A stretch of DNA of 64,000 nucleotides, taken from the NCBI GenBank assembly GCA_951213105.1, contig OX578139.1:71063754-71127753 (forward strand). Direction: 5' to 3'. Shown piece after piece: positions 35,046 to 47,378 of this stretch. The position numbers and the translations under genes were made by a program. Position 1 is the stretch's first letter, and each line of letters opens with the position of its first letter. This DNA comes from Amaurobius ferox. Taxonomy: Eukaryota; Arthropoda; Arachnida; Araneae; Amaurobiidae. The notes beneath the pieces are model-generated. The model ran no database searches and had not been told where the DNA came from. It saw nothing but the letters and a program-made list of their open reading frames with translations.

Positions 35046-35731
35046 ATATATTATATTCTGTACATAGCACAAATATTTTCCCCATGTGTTTGTATTATGT
35101 ATGAAATGAAATTATTGTGTTTTTAAAACAAAGTTCTCAATACTTCTGATTTATTCCATGCTTATACTGCGCAAACTTTCATCTAAACATTCAGATGTGA
35201 AAATATCAACATAGCGTTAATTAAGAATGTCAAGACAATTATTCAGTGACATAGAAAGCGAAGTATAAAGAGTCGTACAGGGTAGCAAGATTAAATAAAT
35301 AGCATAGCATTAATTAAAACTTGTTGGCTGTCATGAAGACGTCGGCTGTCAGAGAACATAATAGCGTTATAATTTAATTCTGGGGCAATCGTAAACAGTT
35401 TCAGCTTGAGGATGAGGGAGAGTGAGAACGAAGTAAGCAAATGAGAAAAAAAAACAGAAAAATAATAATAAATTTTTTATTCACCTTTTATTTGTTTATG
35501 TTTCGTTTCATTAAAAATTAAGATAAGGCCATAGATAAATTGTGAATCTAAATGCTTCATATAGTAGGACGAATAAACTTATATTTAGAAATACATTCAA
35601 TTAAGTCTAACCACTTATTTATAGATCTGCAAATGTTTACCCATTTACATGCATATTCATATTCCAAACTCAAACCATAATGTTATTGGATGTGATTTTG
35701 GAGACTTTGTAAACCAATGCACGAACTTAAC
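35046..35731. other. AT-rich, no recognised feature
   Basis: No credible gene or repeat. Confidence 0.45.
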
Positions 35732-35784
35732 TATATATATATATATATATAAATATGTATATATATAAATATGTATATATATAA

Positions 35785-35820
<36 letters not shown>
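35732..35820. repeat. TA-rich array with TATG/AAATATGT variants
   Basis: Alternating TA interrupted by three regularly spaced 'aaatatgtata' units. Confidence 0.9.
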
Positions 35821-35824
<4 letters not shown>

Positions 35825-35829
35825 TCAAT

Positions 35830-36310
35830 TTCAAAAATTTGTCTTGGTAGCTAGAAAAGATCTAGCTCATCGTGCAAACAATGTTTCTTTCTGTTTTGCA
35901 ACTTTTCATCTTTCAACATATTTCTTGCATTTACATCATGTTTGTTTATGAAGGGAACAAGGGGATTAGTACCTTAAGTACCTGTGTTTCATATATGATT
36001 TATATTAATAATTTCATCTTAATGTGTTGTACAAAAATTTATTCACCCCTCTTTACCACATGTAATTCGTATTCCATTCCTTAACTTTTATATGGAACAG
36101 GGGAAAAAAAGGTATTTTATAGCAATTTAGTACCTGTTTTTTTATAATGTTTTCTTATCACGGTTTTTTTAAATATTCAATGGCTTGCTGTATAGTATTA
36201 TTGATGTCACACTTATATTTCAGTCCATCTTCCTTTCACTTATGTTATACAGAACATTATTTATTAATGATCTATCTCAGGTATATATAATATAAGTAAA
36301 ATAAAAATTC
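35830..36310. other. AT-rich, no recognised feature
   Basis: The 70-codon plus frame 35872-36084 is hydrophobic and matches no family. Confidence 0.4.
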
Positions 36311-36315
36311 TTCAA

Positions 36316-36519
<204 letters not shown>

Positions 36520-36998
36520 CGATGAGTGGATTTCAATAGGAAAGGTTCCACATATGCTGAGTTATACCAAAAATCATTTCGCTACCAAGGAAGAGCCGTA
36601 ATGCTGCTCTCTTTCCGAAGTAGAATACAAAGATATAAATGGAAAGTATAGAACGGGGGTGACCACATGTCTTTCATAAAATGGTAGGGGTGGATTGCGA
36701 CACCCCTTTCCTGTTTAAAGCAGCTTTTCCGCCGAGGCAACGCTCACGGTACCTATGTAAAACAATGGTCAGTCCTCCATATGTGCAAAGACAAAAGCAC
36801 TTCAACAGTAACAAAACCAAAAAGGAGACCTGGAATGGAAAAAAGACTCCATAGATTACTGTTCCCAAATTTCACAGTATTAGTAAGTCAATTCGCGCAT
36901 GCGTGTTGAGATATCTTTATAACAGTATCGCAGATACGTTTAAACACGCTAAAATTTCAATTGAATAAATCAATGTCTTTGTCTTCTTTAAAAAGGAA

Positions 36999-37550
36999 TT
37001 ATAATAATTTTTTAAGAAGTATCATAGGTAATGTTTTTATGGCTTTCTTTACTATTTTTTGGCTGTTATTTATGAAGTCCTTCTTGAATGTATTATATAT
37101 AAGGTTTCTTTTGAAATGACAGATAATGATATTTCTGAAAACATTCTTTGTGAGATTAGAATTCCAATCAATTATAGGATTGATCTTTATCTTGTATGAA
37201 TCTCGTTTGTCATGTATAGTCGTGTATATCCCATATTGCCGATGTTTTCTAATTGTCAAATCCAAAAAATCCTCCGCTCCTTCTTCTTTTACTTGATTTT
37301 CGATTAATTCTAATTCACTTGGATAAAACTTAAAATCAAAGTTTGGGGTGTGCTCAAAATACCCCAAAAGTACACCGTCAACATAACGGAAGTAAGGCAT
37401 TTTTGATAAAATATGTGTTCCCTCTTCGTATTTTGATAAATATATATCCGCGAGCATAGACGAACAGCATCCCCCCATGGGTATACCTCTAATTTGTCTG
37501 TAAAAATTATTTTCGTCATGTAAAATATTTTCCTTTAAAACCAATTCCAC
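36999..37550 (-). pseudogene. PLE-like RT fragment, left arm
   Basis: An open frame of 183 residues on the minus strand, starting at MELVLKENILHDENNFYRQI. It contains the RT motif GIPMGGCCSSMLADIYL, then RYVDGVLLGYF, FYPSELELIE and FLDLTIRKH, and ends KTLPMILLKKLL. The YVDG box has lost the second catalytic Asp (the opposite arm has YVDD), so it could not polymerise even if expressed. The upstream RT motifs are missing. The IPMG and FLDL motifs suit Penelope-like RTs, possibly the IPMG-bearing branch. No GIY-YIG endonuclease is attached. Confidence 0.75.
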
Positions 37551-37593
37551 AAGGTCTAAATATCTTCTAATCTACAATTCATTACCTATCGAT

Positions 37594-38118
37594 ATTTTAC
37601 ATGACGGGAATAACTTTTACAGAAAAATTAGAGGTATACCCATGGGAGGATGCTGTTCGTCTATGCTCGTGGATATATATTTATCAAAATACGAAAAGGG
37701 AACACATATTTTATCAGAAATGCCTTACTTCCGTTATGTTGACGATGTGCTTTTGGGGTATTTTGAGCACACCCCAAAACTTTGATTTTAAGTTTTATCC
37801 AAGTGAATTAGAATTAATCGAAAATCAAGTAAAAGAAGACGGAGGGGTGGATTTTTTGGATTTGACAATTAGAAAACATCTGCAATATGGGATATACACG
37901 ACTATACATGACAAACGAGATTCATATAAGATCAAGATCAATCCTATAATTGATTGGAATTCAAATCTCATAAAGAATGTTTTCAGAAATATCATTATCG
38001 GTCATTTCAAAAGAAACCTTATAATACGTTCAAGAAGGACTGCATAAATAACAGCCAAAAAATAGTAAAGGAAGCCATAAAAACATTACCAATTATACTT
38101 CTTAAAAAATTATTATAA
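37594..38118 (+). pseudogene. PLE-like RT fragment, right arm
   Basis: Inverted copy of the left-arm RT. In the RT frame it reads RYVDDVLLGYF with an intact catalytic pair. An extra A near 37783 (CCCCAAAAC against CCCCAAAC in the left arm) then shifts the frame, which resumes at DFKFYPSELELIE and FLDLTIRKH. A 4-base deletion near 38020 breaks it again. The terminal residues up to TAA at 38116-38118 correspond to LLKKLL in the left arm. Confidence 0.75.
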
Positions 38119-38509
38119 TTCCTTTTTAAAGAAGACAAAGACATTGATTTATTCAATTGAAATTTTAGCGTGTTTAAACGTATCTGCAATACTGTTATAA
38201 AGATATCAACACGCATGCGCGAATTGACTTACTAATACTCTGGAATTTGGGAACAGTAATCTATGGCGTCTTTTATCCATTCCAGGTCTCCTTTTTAATT
38301 TTGTTACTGTTGAAGTGCTTTTGTCTTTGCACATATGGAGGACTGACCATTGTATTACATAGGTACCGTGAGCGTTCCCCGGGCGGAAAAGCTGCTTTAA
38401 TTGGGAAAGGGGTGTCGCAATCCACCCTTACCATTTTATGAAAGATATATGGTCACCTCCGTTCTATACTTTCCATTTATATCTTTAAATATGTATATAT
38501 ATACATATA

Positions 38510-39222
38510 CAGGGAGTTCCATAAATTCCGAATTAGTTTAATAATTCCTAAAAATTGAAGGAATTGGTATATTTGAATGCGGTTTACGACAAAGTTAGTC
38601 TCATGAAGGGGGATTTTTTTGTTAGAGAAAAAAAAAATTGTTCAAAATTTTGAAAATAGAGATCGCTGCACGCATGTAATCACAGGAAATATGCAAATCA
38701 GAGTCCTATAAAATGCTGGGTGTATGATTTAAAGCTCATTTCTGAATTTTCCTGTTACTGGCTTTCATTGTGATGCTGAAATTGGTGGATAAAGCACTAT
38801 TGGTTAAGTTGTTTTACCTCAGCCACGAATCGCCGGCTGAGATTTTTCCTAAATCAGAATTTTCGTAAAGCATCTGATGCTGATTCGCCGCTCATGTAAT
38901 ACAGCTTCACTAACAGGGCTTTCTCGATCAAAGTTAACATTCTCGCAAAAGCTTCTTCTTTTCACCGTTTACTAATGAATCAAATGAAGAATCTACAGAG
39001 CACTACAGCTCTTTTATAACAGCCTCATTTGCATAGTTCTGGAAGATGTATTCGGGTAAGCGCCACCTATAAGTGATTTTTTGAACTACAAAATTTTTTC
39101 ACGTCATACCCCCCCCCCCCCACCGTCCTAGCAAAACTTATGGTACAAACCGTACCTCAATGCGATGATTTTTCGATTTTTAATGAATTTTTAAAGTTTA
39201 TACGGACTTTTGAAAGACCCTG
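38510..39222. mobile_element. Tc1/mariner-type MITE, copy 2 (mosaic)
   Basis: Flanked by TA on both sides. The right part (about 38850-39222) matches MITE copy 1, including ACTTTTGAAAGACCCTG at the end. The left end instead starts CAGGGAGTTCCATAAATTCC and does not pair with it beyond CAGGG. A C14 run lies at about 39110-39122. Confidence 0.7.
38854..38940 (-). pseudogene. DUF4817-type transposase N-terminal remnant, copy 2
   Basis: ATG at 38940 gives MLTLIEKALLVKLYYMSGES, then ASDALRKF and TGA at 38854-38856, followed by in-frame FRKN. Same protein, same length and the same premature stop as the copy at 14671-14757, with two conservative substitutions. Confidence 0.6.
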
Positions 39223-39260
<38 letters not shown>

Positions 39261-39964
39261 CTTTTTATTTCTTAATAATAATAAAATTATATCTAAATAT
39301 ATAATTTTTATTATTACCATTTGAAAAATTTTTGAAGGTACGATTATCAAGACATTTCTTGGAAACTTTTGTGATTAATACAATACACAATTAATTTCAC
39401 AAAAATATATTTTATAAATTAATACAAGAACTTGTCTCAAGAAACTTTCATGTCAGCTAATAAAACAGTTTTGCCTTTGCAAGATTAATGCATATTCGAA
39501 GGATGATTAGATATTCATGAACATCATTATATTTTTTCGTTGCATTTTTAATCGTAAATTTTCCTACTGTAACTTAATTTAACGAAAATTTCTTTTTTTC
39601 ATGACAGACATATCCTGAATAAAGTTTCAATCATGATCAAAAGGCTGACAAAATTTTTACATTCATTTTTACCTTAAATTTATTGCTAAAATTGCTTTGA
39701 TTTGAATAGTTTCAACTAAAGCAATTTAATAAAAACTTAGTTGAAATTCCATCTCTAAAGTGATCGTATTTGTTCCATTGCGTTCTAAAAAAATTAGTTA
39801 GCTTAACGATTAGGAAGTATTCTTCTAAACTAATATAGAAAACTTTAAAAAATCTTCAATATTATGTCGATATGACTTTTATGCATGACAGTAAAATGAT
39901 GTTCTTGTAATGGCATTATAACAATTTGTATTTTTCATTTTTGAATGTTCTTCGAATAACTTAT
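39223..39964. other. (TA)n then AT-rich spacer
   Basis: Starts with a (TA)n tract at about 39228-39255. The rest shows no recognised content. Confidence 0.5.
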
Positions 39965-41153
39965 AAAAAGGAAGATCAAGCATGCGTAAAGCATTGATTA
40001 TAAAACACTTTCCAACTGCTATGCATTTTATTTAAACATCTCTAAAATGCGATACATTCAGCGGTGATATTTTTTAAGTTATCACAATATTACAATAATT
40101 TAATATATTTGAAAACTTATAAATCTTCATCGAAAAAAATAACTTTATTCAAATAACGTCATCGATATTTAAATTGCCTGGCTCTCTCTATAAAAGCAAT
40201 GAATATTTTATTCATAAACTTTTATTCCATTTCTTTCATTCCGCGGCGATATTTTTAAAATTACCACAATACTACAATAATAATTTATTTTAATTAAAAT
40301 CTTAAAACCATTGAAGCAAAAGTATTTTCTAACTGTATGCTTAAAACTTCATCTAAAAAGGCAATACTATAAAATCGTCTGCTTCGCTATGTAAAATCAT
40401 TGAAAGTTTCATTCATATCAGCTATAGTCCAGACTCCTGAGATAAATAATTTTGGGTTAAAAAATTTAACAATTCTTGTACAACTCATCTTACAGCTTGA
40501 TGTGTCTACATTCTGCAAACGTGAAACTAGGCTTCGTTGTAGAAATAATCAAAGTTTGATGATTATTTAAACTCAAAAATATTATAATTGCGTTGGCGCA
40601 GTATGTAATGCACAGAAATTACGCAAAAATAAAGCGGTTTTAGGACGGATGCAACACTAAATATAAATTAAAAAGAACTTTCAAAATCACGATTTTGACA
40701 CTTGGAAAAAAGTTGGATGCCATATTTTATTTTGAAGTGGGTCACATGATCCCTTTATATAATATGGATGAAATTAATATTTTAATTTTTAATTAAAAAC
40801 TACCGAACATATTTTGATGAAAGTTTTTTATACATTTTATGGGATAATTTAAATATTTCTTAAAATTTTCAAAGCAATTTGTGAATATAAAATTCGTTTA
40901 CAAATTGCTTGAAGAATCAGTTCCCATAGGGTTCAATGTATTTCACTTTTTCAACCTGGGTTCAATCCATAACTAATTGGGTGATATTACTCATTTATAT
41001 TCCCATATGTCTCACAGACCCCGTCTCAACAACATACTAAAATTTCAATTTCATAAAGTCAGTTTTACGACAGTTATCGTGCGAACGGACAGACAGACAG
41101 ACAGAATGAACAAAGTCATAAACACTTTTCAACTGTGTTGTTGTAAAGTGTTA
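39965..41153 (-). mobile_element. Family C element, copy C2
   Basis: Minus-strand, apparently complete. 3' end at the left (AAGATCAAGCATGCG, 'aaaacactttccaac'), tandem ~150-bp modules containing 'gcggtgatatttt' words, then the 'gtcacatgatcc' and 'gggtgatattactca' blocks. 5' hairpin at the right (AAACACTTTTCAAC...GTTGTAAAGTGTT). Confidence 0.75.
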
Positions 41154-41154
41154 A

Positions 41155-43700
41155 TAAAAAATGTTTTGTAATACCAATGATGCATGTTTGTATATTTGCT
41201 TCAAATAACTCAAATGATTCATGAATGATACTTTAAAAAATTCATTGTAGAAGAAACACATTTTCAACAAGGTACTGAAAGAAAAATATGCAATTATTTT
41301 TACCTAAAACTAGTATCTGAAGACAGATAGCTGTAATTATATTAGATTATTCCAGGTGATGTCCACAGCTTCCAAATAGTATCTAATAATATATAAAACT
41401 GCAATTAAAATTTTTGAGCATCTTGTATGGCATTTCCTATACTTCCTCTAATTAATAGCTATATTAAAATGTTCCAGGAATATTCTGATACGTTTTCTAC
41501 CTCCCGTTTGTAAAGAAGTAAAACATAATTTATTCTAGTAAAGTAGATTTCAATTCCGTCACAGGACGTGGTGAATAAATGCATGTGAAATATTCTTTTC
41601 CGACTGTAGACTCCGTGATCCTGAAATCCTCTTACCAACGTAGATAGCGCAAGTATACAGCAATATTCCATAAAAATTATCTATATACATTCCGTTAATA
41701 TTGGATTGAAGTGCTCTAGAGGTTCCAAAGCAGAGTCTAGTAACAGAAAATATTCATCCATTAAGAACGTTTTGTAGCACCTCTAGCGGCAATTTGAAGA
41801 AGTTAGAATTTTTATCTCGAAAACGATGTAAGGTATAGGTGAAAACTTTCAGTTACAAAGTGATAGAATGATTCCTATTTAGTTTGGAAAGACGTGCAGT
41901 TTACACGTAACGTGTGCACAGACGATAAAAAAGGATATCAACAAAAGTAGATTAGATAGCTATTGTACTACATCTGTCTACTACTTTTATACAAAATTGA
42001 TTTTTTACTTAAAAGGATAATTTTAAATAAAATAAAATTAAAATATTACGCGAATTATTACCTTTCTTTGCGTATTCCTCTACAATTTTTTTTCGAATTA
42101 CTTCAGTACAAAGAAATAACTGCATAATTATTGTTTTCCGTTTATTTCATACTTCATCGTCTGAGTACATGTTATGTGCAAAAAAAATATAACCATCACT
42201 ATTTAGCTTTTCATACTTAAATAGGGAACGATTTAGCACTTTGTAATTGAGAATTTTTGCTTATCCTACAGCGTTTTGAGATAGGATTTCTAAATTCTTC
42301 AATTCTCCACTGGAGGCGCTGCAAACATTCTCAATCGATAGCGCACAGTCGATTTCTTATTTGTAGACCCTGGTTTTGTAGTTCTAGAGCACGCCAATCG
42401 AAAATTAAAGGGATGCATAAGGACATATGTGGGAACCCAGTATGTAATTAATTACTACATGACTTTCTAACAAAACATAATGGTTATACGACTCCCTAAT
42501 ACAGCGTACCTTGTAGGGTCCACTTCGGCGAAAAGAACTAGGTATTCAGTCACAGGGTATCGGCTAATCAGTTCGAATGTACGTGGTCCGATTGTCGGTT
42601 TGGAACGTGAGTCCTTTGCAATAGCACTCGCACACATCAACCTACAGGTTGTATACATTGACAACGGAGGCTAAAAATAGATATTGTTTTGAATTTTCGG
42701 CTGACCTTACGAATGATGTTAATAGTATTCAGATCGTCAGCTTTATGTCGATTTGATATCTGGAGGGATGAATGCAGAATCCACTTCAACGATACAAGCT
42801 AAGAATTCAGCCTCGGTAGATCAATGGTTTGAATATCGGCTGGCTAGTTTGAAGAATAGTGTTGTTGTTTTTATGTTGTTGCTTACTCCTCCTGATCTAA
42901 GATGTACTAGACCAAGTTCATTAAGTCCTGCATCCTCAAGAAGTCCATCTACAGAACAGGAGCTCTAATAAAATCCTGCTTATCCAGCTCCAGATAAGAA
43001 AGAAGATAACTGCTTACAAACTGCTTTATCGGCACAAAGAAAAAGTGTTATCGCCCCAAACAACGGAGAGCGATTTAATATGGCCACTGATGAATCTTGA
43101 CAGGTCGGTCTACGTAGTTCCCTCGCTCCTAAATTCCAGTGCTGCCTCTGGATGGTCTCTATTGTACTACTCATGTGGAGGTGGGATTTCCCATATTTTA
43201 TTGATTGTGATTTTCTTCTTGTATGGAATGTCTTGAAATGCAAGTTCAACGAGGGATTTTCAGGTGCCTGTGTCCCACTTTTGTCAAGCCATCAGCAATG
43301 TCATTGCAATACAGGTCCACATAAGAGGTAAATAAAGTAAGGTTGAAGAATAGTGGTTCGATTTACAGTTGGGTCAATGCGTTTTTAGTAATCTCTACCA
43401 ACTCCGCTCAAAAAGGTTAACTTGCTACACTTTGAATCAAACTTATCAAATTAATAATATTCACAAATGCCACATGGATTATCAAAGTAGTGAACTTTTT
43501 ATTTCCAGACATACAGAATTACGGCCAATTTCCTAACATTGCCAAAATTCCAGTTTGCGATAATGCACCAAAGTTATTGCCTCAAAAGCCTTGAACAGAC
43601 ATATATTGACGTATCTTTGGTACACAGAATGCCTGGTAAAGTTGTAAGTAGGCAAAATAGGTTGAGCGACGGTAGCTAATCAATAAGTAAAATACACTTT
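41155..43700. other. Region without recognised repeats; several short open frames
   Basis: From about 42250 to 43300 the GC content rises and 60-90 codon frames occur on both strands (for example 42480-42674, 42753-42968, and minus 42980-43249). None shows a domain I recognise. One frame at 42271-42438 lies between an acceptor-like and a donor-like site (see findings). This is the best candidate stretch for host exons, but evidence is weak. Confidence 0.3.
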
Positions 43701-43757
43701 GTGCAAAGGGTAGGGAAAACTCGAGCAACATGTATAAGCACAAATAACACAATAATG

Positions 43758-43806
43758 CAGCATACAGACGTTTCGAGGATACAGTGGATACCGTTTGTCA
43801 GTGTAG
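43758..43806 (-). ncRNA. Hammerhead-ribozyme-like motif, degenerate
   Basis: The minus strand reads CTGACAA, a stem II-like ACGGTATCC...GTATCCTC, GAAA, then CGTCTG and TATGC. The first core box should be CTGANGA, so a core G is lost. It closely resembles the motif at 56280-56331. Confidence 0.4.
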
Positions 43807-44432
43807 GAGAATCAACAAACCAGAAGTCCAACAGCAGAATTAGCGCAAATAAAAGAAACATATGGATTATACACCCAATACCTGGATTAAGATATCACTT
43901 GAGAGGACCAATCAGGAAGCATAATGAAGAATAGTTTAGCCAATCCGAAAGCGAAGTAACACCCAAGCTTGGCGTGAGCCAAAACACAACAAGAATATCC
44001 AGATAAGACGAGTCAAGTCCAAACAAGAATAAATGAGATCCAATAAGACCAAATAAGTTAGAACAACTCATAAGAGCCCTAAATGTTAAAAAATTGAAGG
44101 AAGAAAGTGCCATTTTTTTACAGGGCACTCCGCCAGATGGCGGCCGAAGTGGAGTAATAGATGAGTCATTAACTGAATTTCTGGAATGTTTTTGGATATG
44201 CAAGGCTTAAGAGAAGTCAAGATCATAAATTGGACTGCATTTTTGCATGATCCTTGCTGAAGGAAACTCAAAGCGGTGTTCAAATTGATAGCAATGTCGA
44301 GCAATTGAAAAGTTACTAAACTCTTGTTTCTTGACATAGAAAATGAAATTTGAAAGCACCCTTAGTTTGAAAGAAAGAACTCACTGAGAAGAAATACTGC
44401 AAATGCCCCAATTATTAGAAACTTATAAGTGA

Positions 44433-45560
44433 TTATATCAGATTTTCTAAATTAACATTAGACAATCTGATTTTATTAGAAGGTTTGACAGCAATATCGA
44501 ATTTGGAATTTTTAAGGGGATTAGCAATTTGCTGACAGATTTTTGGAAAAAATGGTAAAATGATAGTGTTTTTGAAATCGTTTTCAAAAGTAAATTTGGA
44601 GGAAAGTTTAGAAAAATTTTAAATTACACTGTTAGCAATGAGGGAAGAGAAACTACGATCGACAGCAACAGCTTTTAAATAATTGATCTCAGAATTGGGC
44701 ATATCTATAGTAGAACAAACGTTCAAAACACAATGGACAAACTGATTGAATGCGGTAATTTTCTGTTTAGGCGAGTGGCAGAAAATTATATGTGGAGGTA
44801 GAGAGACCTCAAAATGTTTCCGAAAGACCGTTGGGAGCAATTCATCACGTTGCGGATGACCAAAACATCCAAAAATGCAAGACGATTGTTCTTTTTCATT
44901 TCATAGGTAAACAAAATACAATGATCAATGAAATTCACAATATATCTAAAATACCATTAATATCATTAGAAATGTGATCCAGAAGAGAAAATTCGTCATT
45001 AAAATAATGAGTATAAAAATCAAACTGCATGATTTTATAAAGCTTCAAAATGATGCGCATCCTCAGTACATTCAAAATAATGCACTGAAAATAGGACTGA
45101 GTGTATTGTCTATAGCCAAGATATCAGACATATTGTAGAATGTATTATAAAAGACAAAACAATGTGCTATAAACAAGTTCTTCAAATTCAAATTGGAATT
45201 CATATAACCTATTCCTGAGACAAGACAATGCACCCTTAATAGGGACAATGATAATCAACAACTGGACATCAATAGAAACCATTGTCAAACCACGTGTGTC
45301 TAAATTACCAATTTTCTTCACAAATTGGAGAGAATTTTGGTATGTATGAATATAATAACTAAGTAGATGTTTGAACCTAGAAACTAAATATATAACTAAT
45401 ATATAGGAAGCAGTACTATTATTATACAATGGGTCTAAAAGGCATACAGGACATATTTTACGCCAAATTGTACGTTGAGTAAATAACGCTTTTGTTATAA
45501 ATGGAATTAGTTTTTCACTGATTTGGGTGATGTTCTTCAACATTTTCATTGTTGTTTTAC
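44433..45560 (-). pseudogene. PLE reverse transcriptase pseudogene
   Basis: In order on the minus strand: GLTMVSIDVQ and IIIVPIKGALSCLRNRL (RT motif A area; the LFTNVP-type sequence has decayed), HYFNDEFSLLDHISN (eroded YVDD box), VNFIDHCILFTYEMKKNN, LAFLDVLVIRN (the FLDVLV motif of PLEs), and FNQFVHCVLNVC. ILPFFPKICQQIA with FDIAVKPSNKIRLSNVN follows, the linker that precedes the GIY-YIG domain in canonical PLEs, ending at a stop at 44433. Several frame changes and stops separate the pieces. A clear GIY-YIG core was not found downstream. Confidence 0.7.
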
Positions 45561-46490
45561 GTTACCTCTTAACATTTCCAGGGAAAAAAAGGCTAACTTC
45601 CAAATTTTGCCATTAGAGCTGTCGTCAATCTTATCCAGTATCATATGACTACTTTACTATTTGATACCACACTTCCATAGTTCTCAGATACTGTTTTCAA
45701 AACTTACTTGACCTGCTTAGAACTTTACCGGGCACTCCATATAATGAAGTAAAATACACCGGTACGAAATATTTTCACTCGTAATGCAGCTGGAAAAAGA
45801 AACTAATGTCATTTACAACCTAAACGATGTAATCGCATTAACGAATTTGAAATTCAATATTCTCCTTATCACAAATGCCTTAGTCATGGAAAATAATACT
45901 ATTATGTTCTGGAGTAAATAATAAATTAACCCAGTTACCTTACACATTCATCCACAGAAAGGAACATGCCAAATCTACTACTTTTGATAATCTTGTCAAT
46001 ATTCGTTTGGGAAAATAAAATTACTTAATTGCTCACGAAGATCAACGTAATTTGATTTTCAGTCAGATTGCTTTTGGCAAAATAACTTCATTTTGGAAAC
46101 AACCGCATATTTATTTCATACGGGATACGATGAATAATATATGATACAATTTACTTTCTTGTTGAATCTGTTTATTTTTCCATATTTATCAATTTACTTC
46201 CTATATCTATCAATTCCATATTTATCAGTTTACTTCCTATATTTATCTATATGTTATTATCTAATATTATATGTAATTTGAGAATATTCTTCCACATTTT
46301 GCTAGGAATTTTTTAGAACTGTTCTTTAATAAAATTATTAAAGAAGTAAGTGCAACTATTCTATATATTCTATATTTGTCTGTTTTCTGAACTTGTAGCA
46401 ACATTTTTGTTCAAATGTTTTACAATTATCCATGGTGTCATCTTAGAATGACATTTATTTCCGGAAAAATGACACTTCGACAGTAAAAGC
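45561..46490. other. AT-rich spacer
   Basis: May include the eroded N-terminal part of the minus-strand PLE. Nothing else recognised. Confidence 0.4.
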
Positions 46491-46497
46491 TTGAAAT

Positions 46498-46575
46498 TTC
46501 GTCGCAGTCGCTCAACGGTACAGAGTCGGCTTTCCAGTTCGAAGATCCAGGATTCGATTAGAGGTTGGGGTAGCA
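46498..46575 (+). repeat. tRNA-like fragment
   Basis: The plus strand carries TCGCTCAACGGTACAGAGTC (A-box-like) and, after an arm-sized interval, AGGATTCGATTAGAGG (B-box-like). Arms pair imperfectly. Probably a SINE head or tRNA pseudogene. Confidence 0.35.
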
Positions 46576-46706
46576 AGATTCATTACAATGGCGCCAGAAC
46601 AAATAAATTCTATAGGTTATTGCAAAGATGTCGGAGGTCTGAAAGTGACTCTGGTACGATTAGTACGGATTAAGTGAACTGTAGGATATTGAGCGCCGAT
46701 TTAAAT

Positions 46707-46817
46707 AATAACAAGAAAGATCAATTATGCATAAAGCATTGATTATGAAACACTTTCCAACTTCAATGCAATTTTATTTAAACATCTCTAAAATGTAATA
46801 CATTCCTAATAATGGTA
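46707..46817 (-). mobile_element. Family C 3'-end fragment
   Basis: 'aacaagaaagatcaattatgc', 'aaacactttccaac' and the adjoining 'tttaaacatctctaaaatg' match the 3' terminus of family C. Confidence 0.7.
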
Positions 46818-46860
46818 TACCTATCAATTTGATACTAAACTTATTTCTTTAAAAGATCGT

Positions 46861-47378
46861 TTGAATCATAAATTTAGTTTCCCGTGCCATCCTAGGATTT
46901 CCCGTCCCTTTATTCAGTTCTGCTCTGATTTTGGTTTCAGGCCTGCTCACTCTAATATTTCTTCTTTATTTAACCGGATTCGATTTGATAAGCTGGGTGA
47001 TAAGGATGACTTTAAACGCTTTGCTGGGGTGTATGGGGTTCCCAGTTGTCCATCGATGGTAACTTTAAATTTTATATTGGCAGTATAAAATGTACTATAG
47101 GTATCCGTTTGGCAGAACATGCTAGGGATATCAAAGGTGGTAAACTTTCAACGGCCCTTGCTCATTTTGTTGTTAAAGAAAATTTCCGGCCCATTTTTGA
47201 AAGAACTTTCCTTCTTATGCGTTGTAATTACCCTCGTAATATTTTCCTTTTTGAGTCCCCCTTTATTTATGTTTACCGCGAGTCGATTTGTAATTTTGAC
47301 CCCGTTCAGATTTTAAGTTATGCATGGCGACTCATTCTCGACTCCATGCAATTCAAGTCTCTTCATAGTTATCTTTGA
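46861..47378 (+). pseudogene. PLE GIY-YIG endonuclease region, frameshifted
   Basis: The first frame encodes SRPFIQFCSDFGFRPAHSN and FAGVYGVPSCPS, the 'GVY.V.C' start of a Penelope-type GIY-YIG domain. After a frameshift near 47060-47085, the second frame continues FYIGSIKCTIGIRLAEHARD ('YIG', 'R..EH'), STALAHFVVKEN and the C-terminal tail to a stop at 47378. Catalytic landmarks (GVY/YIG, Arg, EH) are all visible, although split between frames. It follows directly after a family C fragment and a short spacer, so the RT part is missing or truncated here. A hammerhead motif lies 250 bases downstream on the same strand. Confidence 0.75.

Larger units (their letters stand above)
36630..38495. mobile_element. 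Large palindrome carrying two PLE-like RT fragments
   Basis: Left arm (about 36630-37535) and right arm (about 37594-38495) are inverted copies of about 0.9 kb around a 58-bp spacer. Both arms end outward in the words that flank element H ('ggggtggattgcgacacc', 'ggtcacc', 'gaacgg'). Each arm codes for the same RT segment running outward from the centre, so both copies are truncated at the same 5' point and arranged head-to-head. Confidence 0.8.
43700..45560 (-). mobile_element. Degenerate Penelope-like element, minus strand
   Basis: Contains an RT pseudogene (44433-45560) and a decayed hammerhead-like motif (43758-43806). A terminal region (43905-44050) is shared with 57125-57265. Orientation is consistent for all parts. 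Confidence 0.65.

Noticed and set aside
36674..36868. 64-codon hydrophobic frame conserved in both palindrome arms (also 38247-38441)
   Set aside because: The arms are nearly identical DNA, so conservation is expected; substitutions do not favour silent sites and element H lacks the frame.
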